Source of the DNA: Puniceibacterium sediminis | Lineage (GTDB): Bacteria > Pseudomonadota > Alphaproteobacteria > Rhodobacterales > Rhodobacteraceae | Length of the DNA: 64,000 nt | Assembly (NCBI RefSeq): GCF_900188035.1 | Contig: NZ_FZNN01000009.1 | Coordinates: 1-64,000, forward strand | Direction: 5' to 3' | Shown: piece after piece, positions 8,776-17,052 of the stretch | Layout: every line of letters begins with the position of its first letter | How positions within the stretch are numbered: position 1 is the first letter of the stretch | Translations under genes and position numbers: made by a program | The notes under the pieces: model-generated | What the model was told of the DNA's origin: nothing | Database searches by the model: none | Seen by the model: the letters and a program-made list of their open reading frames with translations, nothing else

Positions 8776-9514
8776 CACCTTGAGGGGCAAGATTGCGGTT
8801 GTCGTTGGCGGCTCGGGTGGCATCGGCGCTGCGACCTGCGAAAAACTGGCCCAAGCGGGTGCAACCGTCGTTGTTGGCTACCGCTCGCGGCGCGAAACGG
8901 CCGAAGCGCTGGTCAAGAGCTTGTCAGGGACTGGCCACACGGCATTGCCGATCTGCGTCACCGACACGGCCAGCATCACTGCATTTCATGCCGCGGCGGT
9001 TTCGCGTTTCGGTCGCACGGATATTCTGGTGAACGCTGCCGGAACAACAACGCCGGTTGGGCACAAAGATCTGGACGGTCTGACAGATGAGATCATTGAT
9101 GAGGTCTTTGCCTCCAATTGGCGCGGGGTCTTTGCAACGATCCGCGCCTTCGCGCCTTTGCTGAAGACCTCGGGGCAGGGTGTCATCATCAACGTCTCTT
9201 CGATCGCGGCCTACAAAGGGTTCGGCTCGTCTATCGCCTATTGCGGCGCAAAGGCAGCGCTCGACTCCATGACACATACGCTTGCCCTGGCATTGGCACC
9301 TGAAATTCGGGTCCTGTCCGTGTCGCCCGGTATGGTTGCCACGAACTTCGTACCCGGGCGGACCGAGGCGGAGATCGCAAAGGCTGGCGCGGCAACACCG
9401 CTCGGCCTTGTGGCGCAGCCCTCGCATGTCGCTGATACGATATACGCTGCAATTGCGCATATGCCGCTTTCGACCGGCATTCGGATCGCAGTCGATGCAG
9501 GGCGGGGTCTGTGA
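8768..9514 (+). CDS. SDR-family oxidoreductase
   Basis: 248 residues, classical short-chain dehydrogenase. The cofactor motif GGSGGIGAATCE (about 15-26), NAAG, the catalytic Ser in NVSSIAAYKG and the Y-x-x-x-K in IAYCGAKAAL are present. It starts inside the end of the dioxygenase gene and ends with TGATG shared with the BKACE gene. A dehydrogenase here could oxidise a ring-cleavage product or a side-chain alcohol; the substrate is not predictable. Confidence 0.85.
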   Translation: MSDTLRGKIAVVVGGSGGIGAATCEKLAQAGATVVVGYRSRRETAEALVKSLSGTGHTALPICVTDTASITAFHAAAVSRFGRTDILVNAAGTTTPVGHKDLDGLTDEIIDEVFASNWRGVFATIRAFAPLLKTSGQGVIINVSSIAAYKGFGSSIAYCGAKAALDSMTHTLALALAPEIRVLSVSPGMVATNFVPGRTEAEIAKAGAATPLGLVAQPSHVADTIYAAIAHMPLSTGIRIAVDAGRGL

Positions 9515-10392
9515 TGCAGCCCAAGGTCATCATGACCTGCGCAGTGACGGGAAACCTTGCCACGCGTGAGAACCATCCGGGCCTGCCCGCCACACCCGAA
9601 GAAATCGCCACCGCCTGTCTTGAGGCGGCGGACGCCGGTGCGGCCATTGCGCATATCCATGTCCGTGACCCCAAGACCGCCGCACCTTCAATGGATCTTG
9701 CCCTCTATACCAGGGTGGTAGAGCTGATCCGAGCCCGGAACACCGGGCTTATCCTGAACCTGACAACCGGCCCCGGCGGACGTTATGTGCCATCTGACGA
9801 CAACCCCGCCGTCGCAGGGCCTGGCACAACACTTTTGCCACCTGAAAAGCGTGTCGAACATATTGCTGCGCTCAAGCCCGAGATCTGCACGCTGGACCTC
9901 AACACCATGAACTCCGGCGGTCAGGTGGTGATCAACACGCCGCGCAACGCCCGGATCATGGCAGAAATCATCAAAGATGCCGGGGTGAAACCCGAAATCG
10001 AATTGTTTGACACAGGCGATATCGGCTTGGCCAAGGACATGCTGAAAGATGGCTCCATCAACGGGCCTATGCTGTGTTCCATCGTAACGGGCGTCAAATA
10101 TGGTTTGCCCTCTACCCCTGACGCGCTTGCGACAGCGGCTCGGATGCTTCCATCCGGCAGCACCTGGACCGGGTTCGGGATCGGGCGAATGGCCTTTCCA
10201 ATGCTGGTGCAATCCTGGCTGCTCGGCGGTCATGTTCGCATCGGCATGGAGGACACCAGCTATATAGGGCGCGGCCAATTGACAGCGGGCAATGGTGAAC
10301 TGACAGACCGCGCTCGCGACCTGATCGAAAAACTGGGCGGCGAAATCGCGACGCCCGACGAAGCACGCGCCCTTTTGGGGCTCCCCTCATAG
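9514..10392 (+). CDS. beta-keto acid cleavage enzyme (BKACE, DUF849) family
   Basis: 292 residues. This is the BKACE/Kce TIM-barrel family: beta-keto acid + acetyl-CoA gives acetoacetate + a new CoA thioester. Zn ligands are visible in AHIHVRDP (about 48-50), and a Glu sits in GMEDTSYIGRG (about 247). CAVTGNLATRENHPGLPATPEEI and LNLTTGPGGRYVPSDDNP are characteristic. ATG 9514 overlaps the SDR stop (TGATG). Intradiol cleavage of hydroxyquinol gives maleylacetate, reducible to the beta-keto acid 3-oxoadipate, so a BKACE here could replace the usual CoA-transferase/thiolase steps; that is inference. Confidence 0.85.
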   Translation: MQPKVIMTCAVTGNLATRENHPGLPATPEEIATACLEAADAGAAIAHIHVRDPKTAAPSMDLALYTRVVELIRARNTGLILNLTTGPGGRYVPSDDNPAVAGPGTTLLPPEKRVEHIAALKPEICTLDLNTMNSGGQVVINTPRNARIMAEIIKDAGVKPEIELFDTGDIGLAKDMLKDGSINGPMLCSIVTGVKYGLPSTPDALATAARMLPSGSTWTGFGIGRMAFPMLVQSWLLGGHVRIGMEDTSYIGRGQLTAGNGELTDRARDLIEKLGGEIATPDEARALLGLPS

Positions 10393-10417
10393 TGAATCCA
10401 GAAAGGAGACGTCTCCA

Positions 10418-11422
10418 ATGAACATTCGAACCAAACCGAAAACAGGGCCGGCATTGCGGGTCGACGAAAAATCTACCGACCTTGATGATCTCAGGATCAT
10501 TCTTGACGAAGCTATTGTCCCGACCCCGGGACCGGGTCAGGTCCTGGTCGAAATAATTGCAGCGGGGGTGAATCCGTCCGACGTGAAAGCGTCGCTCGGT
10601 CATATGCCGCATGCAGTCTGGCCCCGGACGCCGGGCCGTGACTTTGGCGGCATCGTCCGCGAAGGTCCTGCGCATTTGATAGGCATCGAAGTCTGGGGCG
10701 GCGGCGGCGAACTCGGTATCACGCAGAATGGCAGTCATGCCAAGTGGATGGCCCTGCCACAGGCAGCCGTTCGGGCCAAACCCGAGAATTTCAGCTTCGA
10801 AGAAGCCGGATCAATCGGTGTGCCCTTTATCACGGCATTTGAGGGCCTGCGTGAGGCGGGCGGCGTTCAACCTTGGGACAACGTGTTGGTTTGCGGCGCG
10901 AACGGCAAGGTGGGACAGGCGGCCATCCAATTGGCATCTATGGCGGGCGCCCGGGTTTTTGGCGTCGAATACCAACCGATGGACTATCTTGGCCATTCAA
11001 ATGGGGAGATCGAGATGTTCGACAGTTCCTCGCAGGACGTCGCGGCGCTTGTGCGTGAAAAGACGGGCGGCCATGGCGTGGACATCGTGTTCAACACCGT
11101 CGGCAGCCCCTATTTCGAGATTGCCAACAATGCCATGGCAAAACAGGCGCGGCAGATCTTTATCTCTACCTTTGATCGGGCTGTTGACTTCGATATCTTC
11201 AATTTCTTCCGGGGAAGACACAAATATCTGGGTGTCGACACACTTGCTCTGGACAGCGTTTACGGTGCCAGGATTTTCGACAAGCTCAAGCCCAAGTTTG
11301 AGAGCGGATTGCTGAAGCCGTTCCCGATCAACCCGGCCACTGTGTATGGCCTTGCGGATGCGGCAAAGGCCTATGCGTCCGTCCTGCGCTCTACCCCCGA
11401 CCGCGTCATCTTGAAGCCTTAA
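10418..11422 (+). CDS. zinc-free MDR oxidoreductase (quinone reductase-like)
   Basis: 334 residues. An N-terminal GroES-like domain (about 30-130, with VLVEIIAAGVNPSDVKASLG and PGRDFGGIV) precedes a Rossmann domain with VLVCGANGKVGQAAIQLA (about 157). No structural-zinc cysteine cluster is seen, which places it near quinone oxidoreductases/enoyl reductases of the medium-chain family. It probably uses NAD(P)H. It follows the BKACE gene by 25 bases with its own GGAGAC site. In this operon it could act as an enoyl or maleylacetate-type reductase, but that is speculative. Confidence 0.82.
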   Translation: MNIRTKPKTGPALRVDEKSTDLDDLRIILDEAIVPTPGPGQVLVEIIAAGVNPSDVKASLGHMPHAVWPRTPGRDFGGIVREGPAHLIGIEVWGGGGELGITQNGSHAKWMALPQAAVRAKPENFSFEEAGSIGVPFITAFEGLREAGGVQPWDNVLVCGANGKVGQAAIQLASMAGARVFGVEYQPMDYLGHSNGEIEMFDSSSQDVAALVREKTGGHGVDIVFNTVGSPYFEIANNAMAKQARQIFISTFDRAVDFDIFNFFRGRHKYLGVDTLALDSVYGARIFDKLKPKFESGLLKPFPINPATVYGLADAAKAYASVLRSTPDRVILKP

Positions 11423-11423
11423 G

Positions 11424-11765
11424 ATGCAGATCACACGCGTAACCGATGCCCGCAGCTATCAGGCCCCGGAGCATTTCGACATGGCCTGCCTGCGTCTTCA
11501 AGGCAAAGACGCGAGCGCGGCAAAATCAATGTGGATGGGGATGTCCCATTTGCTGCCAGGCGGTCACACATCACTCAAAGCGTCACCGCAAGAGAAACTT
11601 TACGTTGTGGTCAGCGGTCACGTGACGCTTAGCAATGGTGAAAAGGATGTCATTCTGGGCCCCTTGGATTCATGTTTTTTTGCAGCGGGCGAAGGCCGTG
11701 CCCTGAGAAACGAGACCAACCTTCCCGCGACGATCCTCTTGGTTATGCAGGAAACTCCAACTTGA
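11424..11765 (+). CDS. cupin-domain protein
   Basis: 113 residues, a single small beta-barrel cupin. The motif pieces are GGHTSLKASPQEKLYVVVSGHVTL (cupin motif 1, about 50-72) and LDSCFFAAGEGRALRNETNLPATILLV (motif 2). One His of the usual metal-binding set appears as GGHTS; the second motif lacks an obvious His, so metal binding may be weak. It is the last gene of the aromatic operon (one base after the MDR stop) and may be an isomerase, hydrolase or ligand-sensing accessory. Confidence 0.7.
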   Translation: MQITRVTDARSYQAPEHFDMACLRLQGKDASAAKSMWMGMSHLLPGGHTSLKASPQEKLYVVVSGHVTLSNGEKDVILGPLDSCFFAAGEGRALRNETNLPATILLVMQETPT

Positions 11766-11906
11766 GGGACACGGATGTGAACATCAAATAGACGTGGCTT
11801 TGAAACTGGCGCTCTGTCGTGCTGGCTCCGGCTCGATGTCCAGCGCGCGGGGCTTCCCGTTTTCTGCACTGAGGCGCACCAAGTTCACCGCCCGCAGGAG
11901 GGAGGG

Positions 11907-12115
11907 TAATCCCCCCTAAAATTAGTGGTGTTCAAAAGTAGAATTTTCTCGGCAAGATGTCTGAGGAGATTTACGATGAAGAACGGACGATTTAGCGACG
12001 CGCAGATCCTTGCGATCCTACGCCAGCCAGAGGGCGGTGTGCCGGTGGCTGAGCTGTGCCGCGAGCACGGCCTGAGCCCTGCGTGCTTCTACATCTATGG
12101 ATGTCTCTCCCATTG
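11907..12115 (+). pseudogene. IS3-family orfA, truncated
   Basis: An IS3-group left-end-like sequence (TCCCCCCTAAAATTAGTGG, 11911-11929) precedes an ATG at 11976 whose product starts MKNGRFSDAQILAILRQ and continues GVPVAELCREHGLSPACFY, the helix-turn-helix of orfA. After FY the KWRAKYG block is missing and the frame shifts to GMDVSPIAR (near 12091-12117), after which similarity stops. The rest of the element, including its DDE orfB, is not present next to it. Confidence 0.65.
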
Positions 12116-12401
12116 CAAGATTTTCGCTGATCTGTTCCGCCGCCAAGCCCCAGGTTGCAAACATCTATCCGGCGTCACCGGTTGATGGTGCGCCCAAATG
12201 GGAATTCCGCGTGGTGAGCCTCAACGAATGGTCGGCCTCATCGGGCCATTATAAAAGTCAGATTCCTCACACACCGGAGGTTGCCGGTCGGTCCATTTCT
12301 TTGGTCGTCTTGCAATCCTTGTTGCGCGCTCAGGCTCGGGCGCGGGACTCCTCGTTTCTGTTGAACATAACCCAGATGATCCGGGCGTTCTTGTTGGCCA
12401 C

Positions 12402-12436
12402 GTCACGCTGCAAGCGTGCCTTCGTCACGACGATGG
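12402..12436 (+). repeat. 35-base REP-like palindromic repeat, copy A
   Basis: Begins GTCACGCTGCAAGCGTGCC and ends ACGACGATGG. It matches copy B (12640-12674, opposite strand) at 31 of 35 positions. CACGCT-GCA-AGCGTG forms a hairpin. It adds codons (TKARLQRD) inside the conserved IVV/VANKNARI block of the IS110 remnant. Confidence 0.55.
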
Positions 12437-12511
12437 CGCGGTTCATGCCACGTCGTTCGCGGAGGTTGTTGACCCATTGACTGAAGGGGTCTGTCTTTCG
12501 TTGCGCGACAC

Positions 12512-12537
12512 GGACCACGGACCACGGACCACGGACC
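12512..12537 (+). repeat. 7-base tandem repeat (GGACCAC)n
   Basis: Three complete copies of GGACCAC and a partial fourth (GGACC). It lies inside the IS110 remnant, where the reading frame changes, and is probably a slippage product. Confidence 0.8.
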
Positions 12538-12639
12538 GGCCACCGTGGATAAGCAGGGTTCGCAGATGCCTGTCCCCGCGCTTGCTGATCCCCATGAGCA
12601 GCCTTTTGTCGCCGCTGGAATGCTGTCGCGGGACCAGCC

Positions 12640-12674
12640 CCATCGTCGTGCCAAAGGCACGCCTCCAGCGTGAC
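12640..12674 (-). repeat. 35-base REP-like palindromic repeat, copy B
   Basis: Read on the minus strand it begins GTCACGCTGGAGGCGTGCC and ends ACGACGATGG. CGTGCC-TTT-GGCACG is a perfect 6-base hairpin. It places SRWRRAFGTTM where IS110 proteins have a short WL segment (HLAA...GLVPRQ), keeping the frame. Confidence 0.55.
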
Positions 12675-12764
12675 GCCGCCAGATGCCGACCGTTCTTGAA
12701 CTCCCGACCGTCGCCCACTGCGGCAACAACGGCGGTTACAGCAACAATGCTATCCCGGTGCTAA

Positions 12765-12830
12765 GTGTCGGCGTTGCGGATTATAGAGGCCATTGATGTA
12801 TTCGATGATCGCTACCTCAGCTTGTCTGCG
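12765..12830 (-). pseudogene. IS3-family OrfB C-terminal fragment
   Basis: The minus strand reads RRQAEVAIIEYINGLYNPQRR, the typical end of IS3-group OrfB (EYI-x-x-x-YNPxRRH). Only about 20 codons survive, between the IS110 remnant and the DUF1028 remnant. Confidence 0.55.
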
Positions 12831-12868
12831 GGTATCACAAGCTTTGTGCAACAGAGTCGCGTAGCGCT

Positions 12869-13316
12869 GTAATCGATCCTGAGATTGATCGGCGGCTGGC
12901 TTGGTGAGAGCATCAGAATGGCTGCCGATATCACCCCGCGCTTGTCGCTGCCAGCGAATACACCGGCTTCGAGCGCACTCACCAAACGACTGGACATCGA
13001 CCTCTGGCTGCCAAGGAACCCTGCGGGGCAGGCCTCAATGACACTTTCGTCTGTCAGCATATTGTCACCGACGACACAGTCCGTTGTGATGATCTGCGAT
13101 GTAATCGGAACATTGCCATCCCCGGTAAATGCCGCGCGTCGCGACAGTTGCTGGCCCTCGGCCGCAACAGGCGCGGGGCGTCTTGCCTTGCGAGGCGGGC
13201 AGGCCCACCAGGGCGTCACCGCGCAAGACCCAGCCACCGACGCAAAGATTGCCCGTGGCCGCCGCCCCGCCGAAGATACCGCTTACCGGGTCGCGGACCA
13301 GAATAGGGAAGGTCAT
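12869..13316 (-). pseudogene. DUF1028-family gene, decayed
   Basis: On the minus strand the product begins MTFPILVRDPVSGIFGGA, then VGGWVLRGDALVGLPASQG, as DUF1028 (Ntn-hydrolase-like) proteins do. It then jumps frame to RRAAFTGDGNVPITSQ, VGDNMLTDESVIEA and ALEAGVFAGSDKRG, ending LRIDY. The two parts are in different frames, and roughly 50-60 codons of the middle are missing, so an internal deletion with a frameshift has destroyed the gene. DUF1028 genes are commonly linked to dipeptide-type ABC transporters, and this one is divergent from an RpiR regulator and such a transporter. The GTG/ATG-type start at 13316 lies 80 bases from the RpiR start. Confidence 0.6.
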
Positions 13317-13340
13317 GCAACACCCCTGTTTACATAAGCC

Positions 13341-13356
13341 TGAAAAATTTGTTTCA
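13341..13356. promoter_or_regulatory. inverted repeat upstream of RpiR gene, candidate operator
   Basis: TGAAAAATTTGTTTCA (TGAAA-N6-TTTCA) lies between the decayed DUF1028 gene and the RpiR regulator, 39 bases before the RpiR ATG. RpiR/SIS regulators often bind such A/T-rich TGAAA inverted repeats near their own promoter. Inference only. Confidence 0.4.
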
Positions 13357-13395
13357 TATGGGGGTCAAAGTTGTCAATTCTGAAAGGCCGAGGAT

Positions 13396-14247
13396 ATGGA
13401 ACCGGCGAGGCTGTCAGAGCGCATTTTAGAGGTTTTCGATGATCTGACTCGCGCTGAGCGCCTGCTGGCCGATCATTTTCTGGAAAGCCCGGACAGTTTG
13501 GCCATGCATACGGCAGAGCAGCTGTCCGAGATGGCGGGCGTGTCCAAGGCCACCACGGCACGGTTCTTCAAGCGACTTGGCTTCCCGAGTTTCAAAACCG
13601 CTCAGCGGATGGCGCGCGCCGGTGACACGGACACCGGCCAAGGCAAACGGGTGTTCTCGGAGCCGATCCAGCGACGAACAGGGCGCGGCGACCTTGCCGA
13701 CCACCTTGCATCCGACGTGCAGAACCTGATCCGAACGATCGAAGGAATCCGTAGCGACGATCTGAACATGGCTGTGCTAAATCTCGCACGCGCCGAAAAG
13801 ATCTGGGTGGTCGGTTTTGGCGACAACTACCCTCTGGCCCATTTCGCAAGAGCGCAACTGATCAAGATCAAGCCTGACATCCGGATGATTCCTATCGGCG
13901 GTTTCTCGGTGCCCGAGGAATTCGCCTCCATCCGGACGGCCGATACGGTCCTCGCGCTGGCGATTGGCAGGCGGTCGCGGACCTTTCGGTCGATCCTTCA
14001 GTCTGCCATGCTCGCGGGTGCGCAGACGATCACCCTGACCGACCACGTCAGCGCCGGTAATCCGGAACTGGCCCATGTCACCCTGCGCTGCCGCACCAAC
14101 GGTCTATCCTATTTCGATTCGGTGGCGGCCCCCGTGTCGGTGATTACCTACCTGTGCATGGCCGTCGCGCAACGGATCGGGCAGACGGCGGTCGAACGGT
14201 TGCGCTACATCGACAGCATTCACACGGAATGGGATGATGCCGGGTAA
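13396..14247 (+). CDS. RpiR-family (HTH-SIS) transcriptional regulator
   Basis: 283 residues. The N-terminal HTH_6 domain (about 1-77) contains TAEQLSEMAGVSKATTARFFKRLGF; a SIS sugar-phosphate-isomerase-like domain follows (about 105-260) with KIWVVGFGDNYPLAHFARAQL and SVPEEFASIRTADTVLALAIG. ATG 13396 follows a GAGGA-like site. It precedes the dipeptide-type ABC operon by 265 bases on the same strand and is the obvious candidate regulator of it. SIS-domain ligands are usually phosphosugars, though RpiR members next to peptide transporters are common. Confidence 0.88.
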   Translation: MEPARLSERILEVFDDLTRAERLLADHFLESPDSLAMHTAEQLSEMAGVSKATTARFFKRLGFPSFKTAQRMARAGDTDTGQGKRVFSEPIQRRTGRGDLADHLASDVQNLIRTIEGIRSDDLNMAVLNLARAEKIWVVGFGDNYPLAHFARAQLIKIKPDIRMIPIGGFSVPEEFASIRTADTVLALAIGRRSRTFRSILQSAMLAGAQTITLTDHVSAGNPELAHVTLRCRTNGLSYFDSVAAPVSVITYLCMAVAQRIGQTAVERLRYIDSIHTEWDDAG

Positions 14248-14511
14248 GATCAACGAGTCCAAGCCGCTGATCCCGAACCCCAGAAATGCAAAGAAATCGT
14301 CAAAACTGAAATTAAACTCGACAACTCTGCTTTCTTTTTGACGCATCTGCTGCGGGTGCATAGCCTTTGTCGTGGGGTGACCCATCACACCGAACAACCG
14401 TACCGAAGCCGGGCGCCGGGGGTCGAACCCTGGTGCAACAGTGGGTGTTGCCCGCCTGAAATGTGCTTTCGGTCTCACGCACCAACAGTCCCACAGACAG
14501 GGAGAACGGAC

Positions 14512-16071
14512 ATGACTGAAATGCGAACAAAATCATGGCGGACAGCCGCAGCCATTGGACTTGCCGCCGGTCTCGCAGTGCCAGCGCAGGCCGCAGACAT
14601 TGTCTGGGCGCGCTACGGCGATATTGACACGCTTGATCCGCACCGCGCGACCAGCACGCTGTCGCTTCAGGTCTGGAGCCTGATCTACGACACCCTTCTT
14701 GCCGTCGATGCCGACGGAAATCCGGTGCCGCATGTGGCCAAATCCTGGACCTCGAACGAGGCCGGAACTGAATACACCTTCAGCCTGCAAGAGGGTGTGA
14801 TGTGCCATGATGGCACCCCGCTGGACGCCAGTGACGTGAAATACACCATCGATCAGGCGTTCAGCGAAACAACGCCCAGCGTCACCAAAGGCAGTTGGGG
14901 GCCAATCACCGGCGCAGAAGTTGTTGATCCCCTGACGATCAAACTGACGCTCGACACGCCTTTTGTCGCGATGATCCCGTTTCTGGCCGACAGCTTTTCC
15001 TCGATCATTTGCGACAGCAACGCCGATGCCGAAGGGTTCGGGACCACAACCGCCATCGGATCCGGCCCGTGGAAGCTGATATCCTGGACCAAGGGCGATC
15101 GGATCGTTCTGGAAAAGAACGCCGATTACACCAACTTCGGCAAGCTGGCAGACAACCCCGGCGCGCCCTATGAGGATGGGTTGATCATTGCCGTCGTGCC
15201 GGAACCGCAGGCCCGCTATGCCGCGCTGACCACAGGAGAGGTACACATCGCCGAACCGCCCTTTGACGATGTGCCCGCGATCAAGGATAGCGGCGATCTG
15301 AATATCATCGTGGCCGAGAACACCGGACAGAACGTGTTCTGGGAATTCGCCGCACATCGCCCCCCGTTCAACGACAAGCGGGCACGTCTGGCGGTGGCCC
15401 ACGCAACCGACGCGGCGACGGCGATCAACCTGATCTACGGCGATCTGTCGATCCCGGAAATGTGCCCGGTCTCTCGCGGTGTCTTTGGCAACGATCAGGA
15501 TTTCTGCGCCCAGTACCGTCCGGAATACGATCCGGACAAATCGCGGGCCTTGCTGGCTGAACTTGGCTACAGCGACGACAACCCGCTGGAAACGGCGCTT
15601 TTGGTCTGGACCGGCGGCAACCGTCAGAAACTGGGCGAGGTGTTCCAGGCGCAACTGGCCGAGGTCGGCATCAAGGCGTCGATCGAGATCATGGATATCG
15701 GATCGCTCAACGCCCGCGTCCGGCAAGAGAATGAAAACACCGAAGGCACCACGGGCAGCATGGATATGATGACCTGGTCCTGGTACGATCCGGACATCCT
15801 GTATGCCCTGTGGCACACACCGGGCGCCTATCGCGGCTATACCTCACCGGAACTGGATGCGATTCTGGATGAAACCCGCGTGCTGACGGATCCCGACGCC
15901 CGCAAGGCCAAGGTGCAGGAAGCATTCAGATACCTGCTTGAGAATGCGATCCACGTGCCGCTCTATACACCCGGCTGGGAATGGGTCTTTGCCGTCCGGC
16001 CCGAGGTCGAGGGCTTCAAGGTTGCGCCCTTCGTCTATCCGATCTTCAGCGATGTGAAAATCGGCGGCTGA
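14512..16071 (+). CDS. dipeptide-type ABC transporter substrate-binding protein
   Basis: 519 residues, SBP_bac_5 (DppA/OppA) family. Sec signal peptide to about residue 27 (AAAIGLAAGLAVPAQAAD). Typical blocks: YGDIDTLDPHRATSTLS, the EYTFSLQEGVMCHDGTPLDASDVKYT stretch, and IGSGPWKLISWTKGDRIVLEKN. ATG 14512 follows GGGAGAACGG; the frame is open further upstream to 14338 but that part is unconserved. It delivers peptides, opines or other oligomers to the permease pair downstream. The ligand is unknown. Confidence 0.9.
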   Translation: MTEMRTKSWRTAAAIGLAAGLAVPAQAADIVWARYGDIDTLDPHRATSTLSLQVWSLIYDTLLAVDADGNPVPHVAKSWTSNEAGTEYTFSLQEGVMCHDGTPLDASDVKYTIDQAFSETTPSVTKGSWGPITGAEVVDPLTIKLTLDTPFVAMIPFLADSFSSIICDSNADAEGFGTTTAIGSGPWKLISWTKGDRIVLEKNADYTNFGKLADNPGAPYEDGLIIAVVPEPQARYAALTTGEVHIAEPPFDDVPAIKDSGDLNIIVAENTGQNVFWEFAAHRPPFNDKRARLAVAHATDAATAINLIYGDLSIPEMCPVSRGVFGNDQDFCAQYRPEYDPDKSRALLAELGYSDDNPLETALLVWTGGNRQKLGEVFQAQLAEVGIKASIEIMDIGSLNARVRQENENTEGTTGSMDMMTWSWYDPDILYALWHTPGAYRGYTSPELDAILDETRVLTDPDARKAKVQEAFRYLLENAIHVPLYTPGWEWVFAVRPEVEGFKVAPFVYPIFSDVKIGG

Positions 16072-16079
16072 CACTGTCG

Positions 16080-16102
16080 GCGCCGCCCGGGCAGGGCGGC
16101 GC
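16080..16102 (+). promoter_or_regulatory. intercistronic hairpin after binding-protein gene
   Basis: GCGCCGCCC-GGGCA-GGGCGGCGC is a perfect 9-base stem with a 5-base loop, no T-run. Such hairpins between a binding-protein gene and its permease gene often stabilise the upstream mRNA and keep the binding protein in excess. Confidence 0.6.
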
Positions 16103-16126
16103 TACTTCGACTGCAAAGGACAGGAC

Positions 16127-17050
16127 ATGTGGCGTTTTCTGAGCACACGGATCGCGATGGGCGCGCTGACCATCTTGGCGACCACCGTGCTTGTCACCTT
16201 GCTTATCCATGCGGTGCCCGGCGATCCGGTCCAGATCATGTATGCCCAAAGCCAGGGCACGACCCCCGAACAAATCGAAGAGGTCCGCCGTTCTCTTGGT
16301 CTCGACCGGTCGATCCCGGTGCAATACGCGATGTTCATGGAACGCCTGCTGCAGGGCGATCTGGGCACTACCATCCGGGGCGGCCAACCGGTGCTGGATG
16401 TGATCCTGCAACGGCTTCCGAACACGCTGGTACTGGCCTGCAGTGCGATGTTCATTGCAATCGTGATCGGCATCCCGATCGGCTTTCTGGCGGCCTACCG
16501 CGAAGGTAGTCTTGTCGATACAGGCCTGATGATCCTGGCCATCGCCGGGATCTCGATGCCCCATTTCTGGCTGGGGCTGATGCTGTTGTTTTTCTTTGCG
16601 CTTGAACTGGGCTGGCTGCCGGTCAGCGGCAATGGGCCCCTGAACCTGATCCTGCCGGCGCTGACCTTGGGGCTGTCGAACGCGGCGATCTTTGCGCGCC
16701 TCACCCGGTCGTCGATGATCGACGTGATGCACCAGGATTTCGTCCAGACCGCCTATGCCAAGGGGCTGCCCAAGTCGCTGGTCTTGCGCCGTCACGTGCT
16801 GCGGGCGGGGTTTCTGCCTGTGGTCACCATGATGGGTCTGCAATTTGCCTTCATGATGGGCGGGGCCATTGTCGTTGAAAACATCTTCTCGTGGAACGGT
16901 GTCGGGCGGATGGCGGTCGAGGCGATCTTTCAGCGTGACTATCCGGTCATTCAGGGGTTCATCCTGACATTTTCTGTTGTGGTGGTGGTCGTCGCCATCG
17001 GGATCGACGCCCTGTACGCCGTGCTCGACCCGCGCATCCGGAGGGCCTGA
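16127..17050 (+). CDS. DppB-like ABC transporter permease
   Basis: 307 residues with six hydrophobic segments. DppB/OppB landmarks: N-terminal MWRFLSTRIAMGALTILATT, PGDPVQ, GLDRSIPVQYAMFMERLLQGDLG and the coupling loop DFVQTAYAKGLPKSLVLRRHVLR. It is the first membrane subunit of the dipeptide-type importer, starting 55 bases after the binding-protein stop and 24 bases past an intercistronic hairpin. Confidence 0.92.
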   Translation: MWRFLSTRIAMGALTILATTVLVTLLIHAVPGDPVQIMYAQSQGTTPEQIEEVRRSLGLDRSIPVQYAMFMERLLQGDLGTTIRGGQPVLDVILQRLPNTLVLACSAMFIAIVIGIPIGFLAAYREGSLVDTGLMILAIAGISMPHFWLGLMLLFFFALELGWLPVSGNGPLNLILPALTLGLSNAAIFARLTRSSMIDVMHQDFVQTAYAKGLPKSLVLRRHVLRAGFLPVVTMMGLQFAFMMGGAIVVENIFSWNGVGRMAVEAIFQRDYPVIQGFILTFSVVVVVVAIGIDALYAVLDPRIRRA

Positions 17051-17052
17051 GG

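Larger units (their letters stand above)
12330..12729 (-). pseudogene. IS110/IS1111-family transposase C-terminal remnant
   Basis: On the minus strand two frames together give the end of an IS110-type transposase: VGDGREFKNGRHLAA, then GLVPRQHSSGDKRLLMGISKRGDRHLRTLLIHG, and in a shifted frame WVNNLRERRGMNRAIVV followed by VANKNARIIWVMFNR. The frameshift coincides with a 7-base tandem repeat (12512-12537). Two copies of a 35-base palindromic repeat interrupt conserved blocks. The catalytic N-terminal half is missing, so this is a dead fragment. Confidence 0.65.

Noticed and set aside
12512-12537. CRISPR-like array
   Set aside because: Only a 7-base tandem microsatellite without spacers; no cas genes in the window.
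13503-13516. TGCATACGGCAGAG as a further regulon operator
   Set aside because: Only the left half matches and it lies inside the RpiR coding sequence, away from any promoter.
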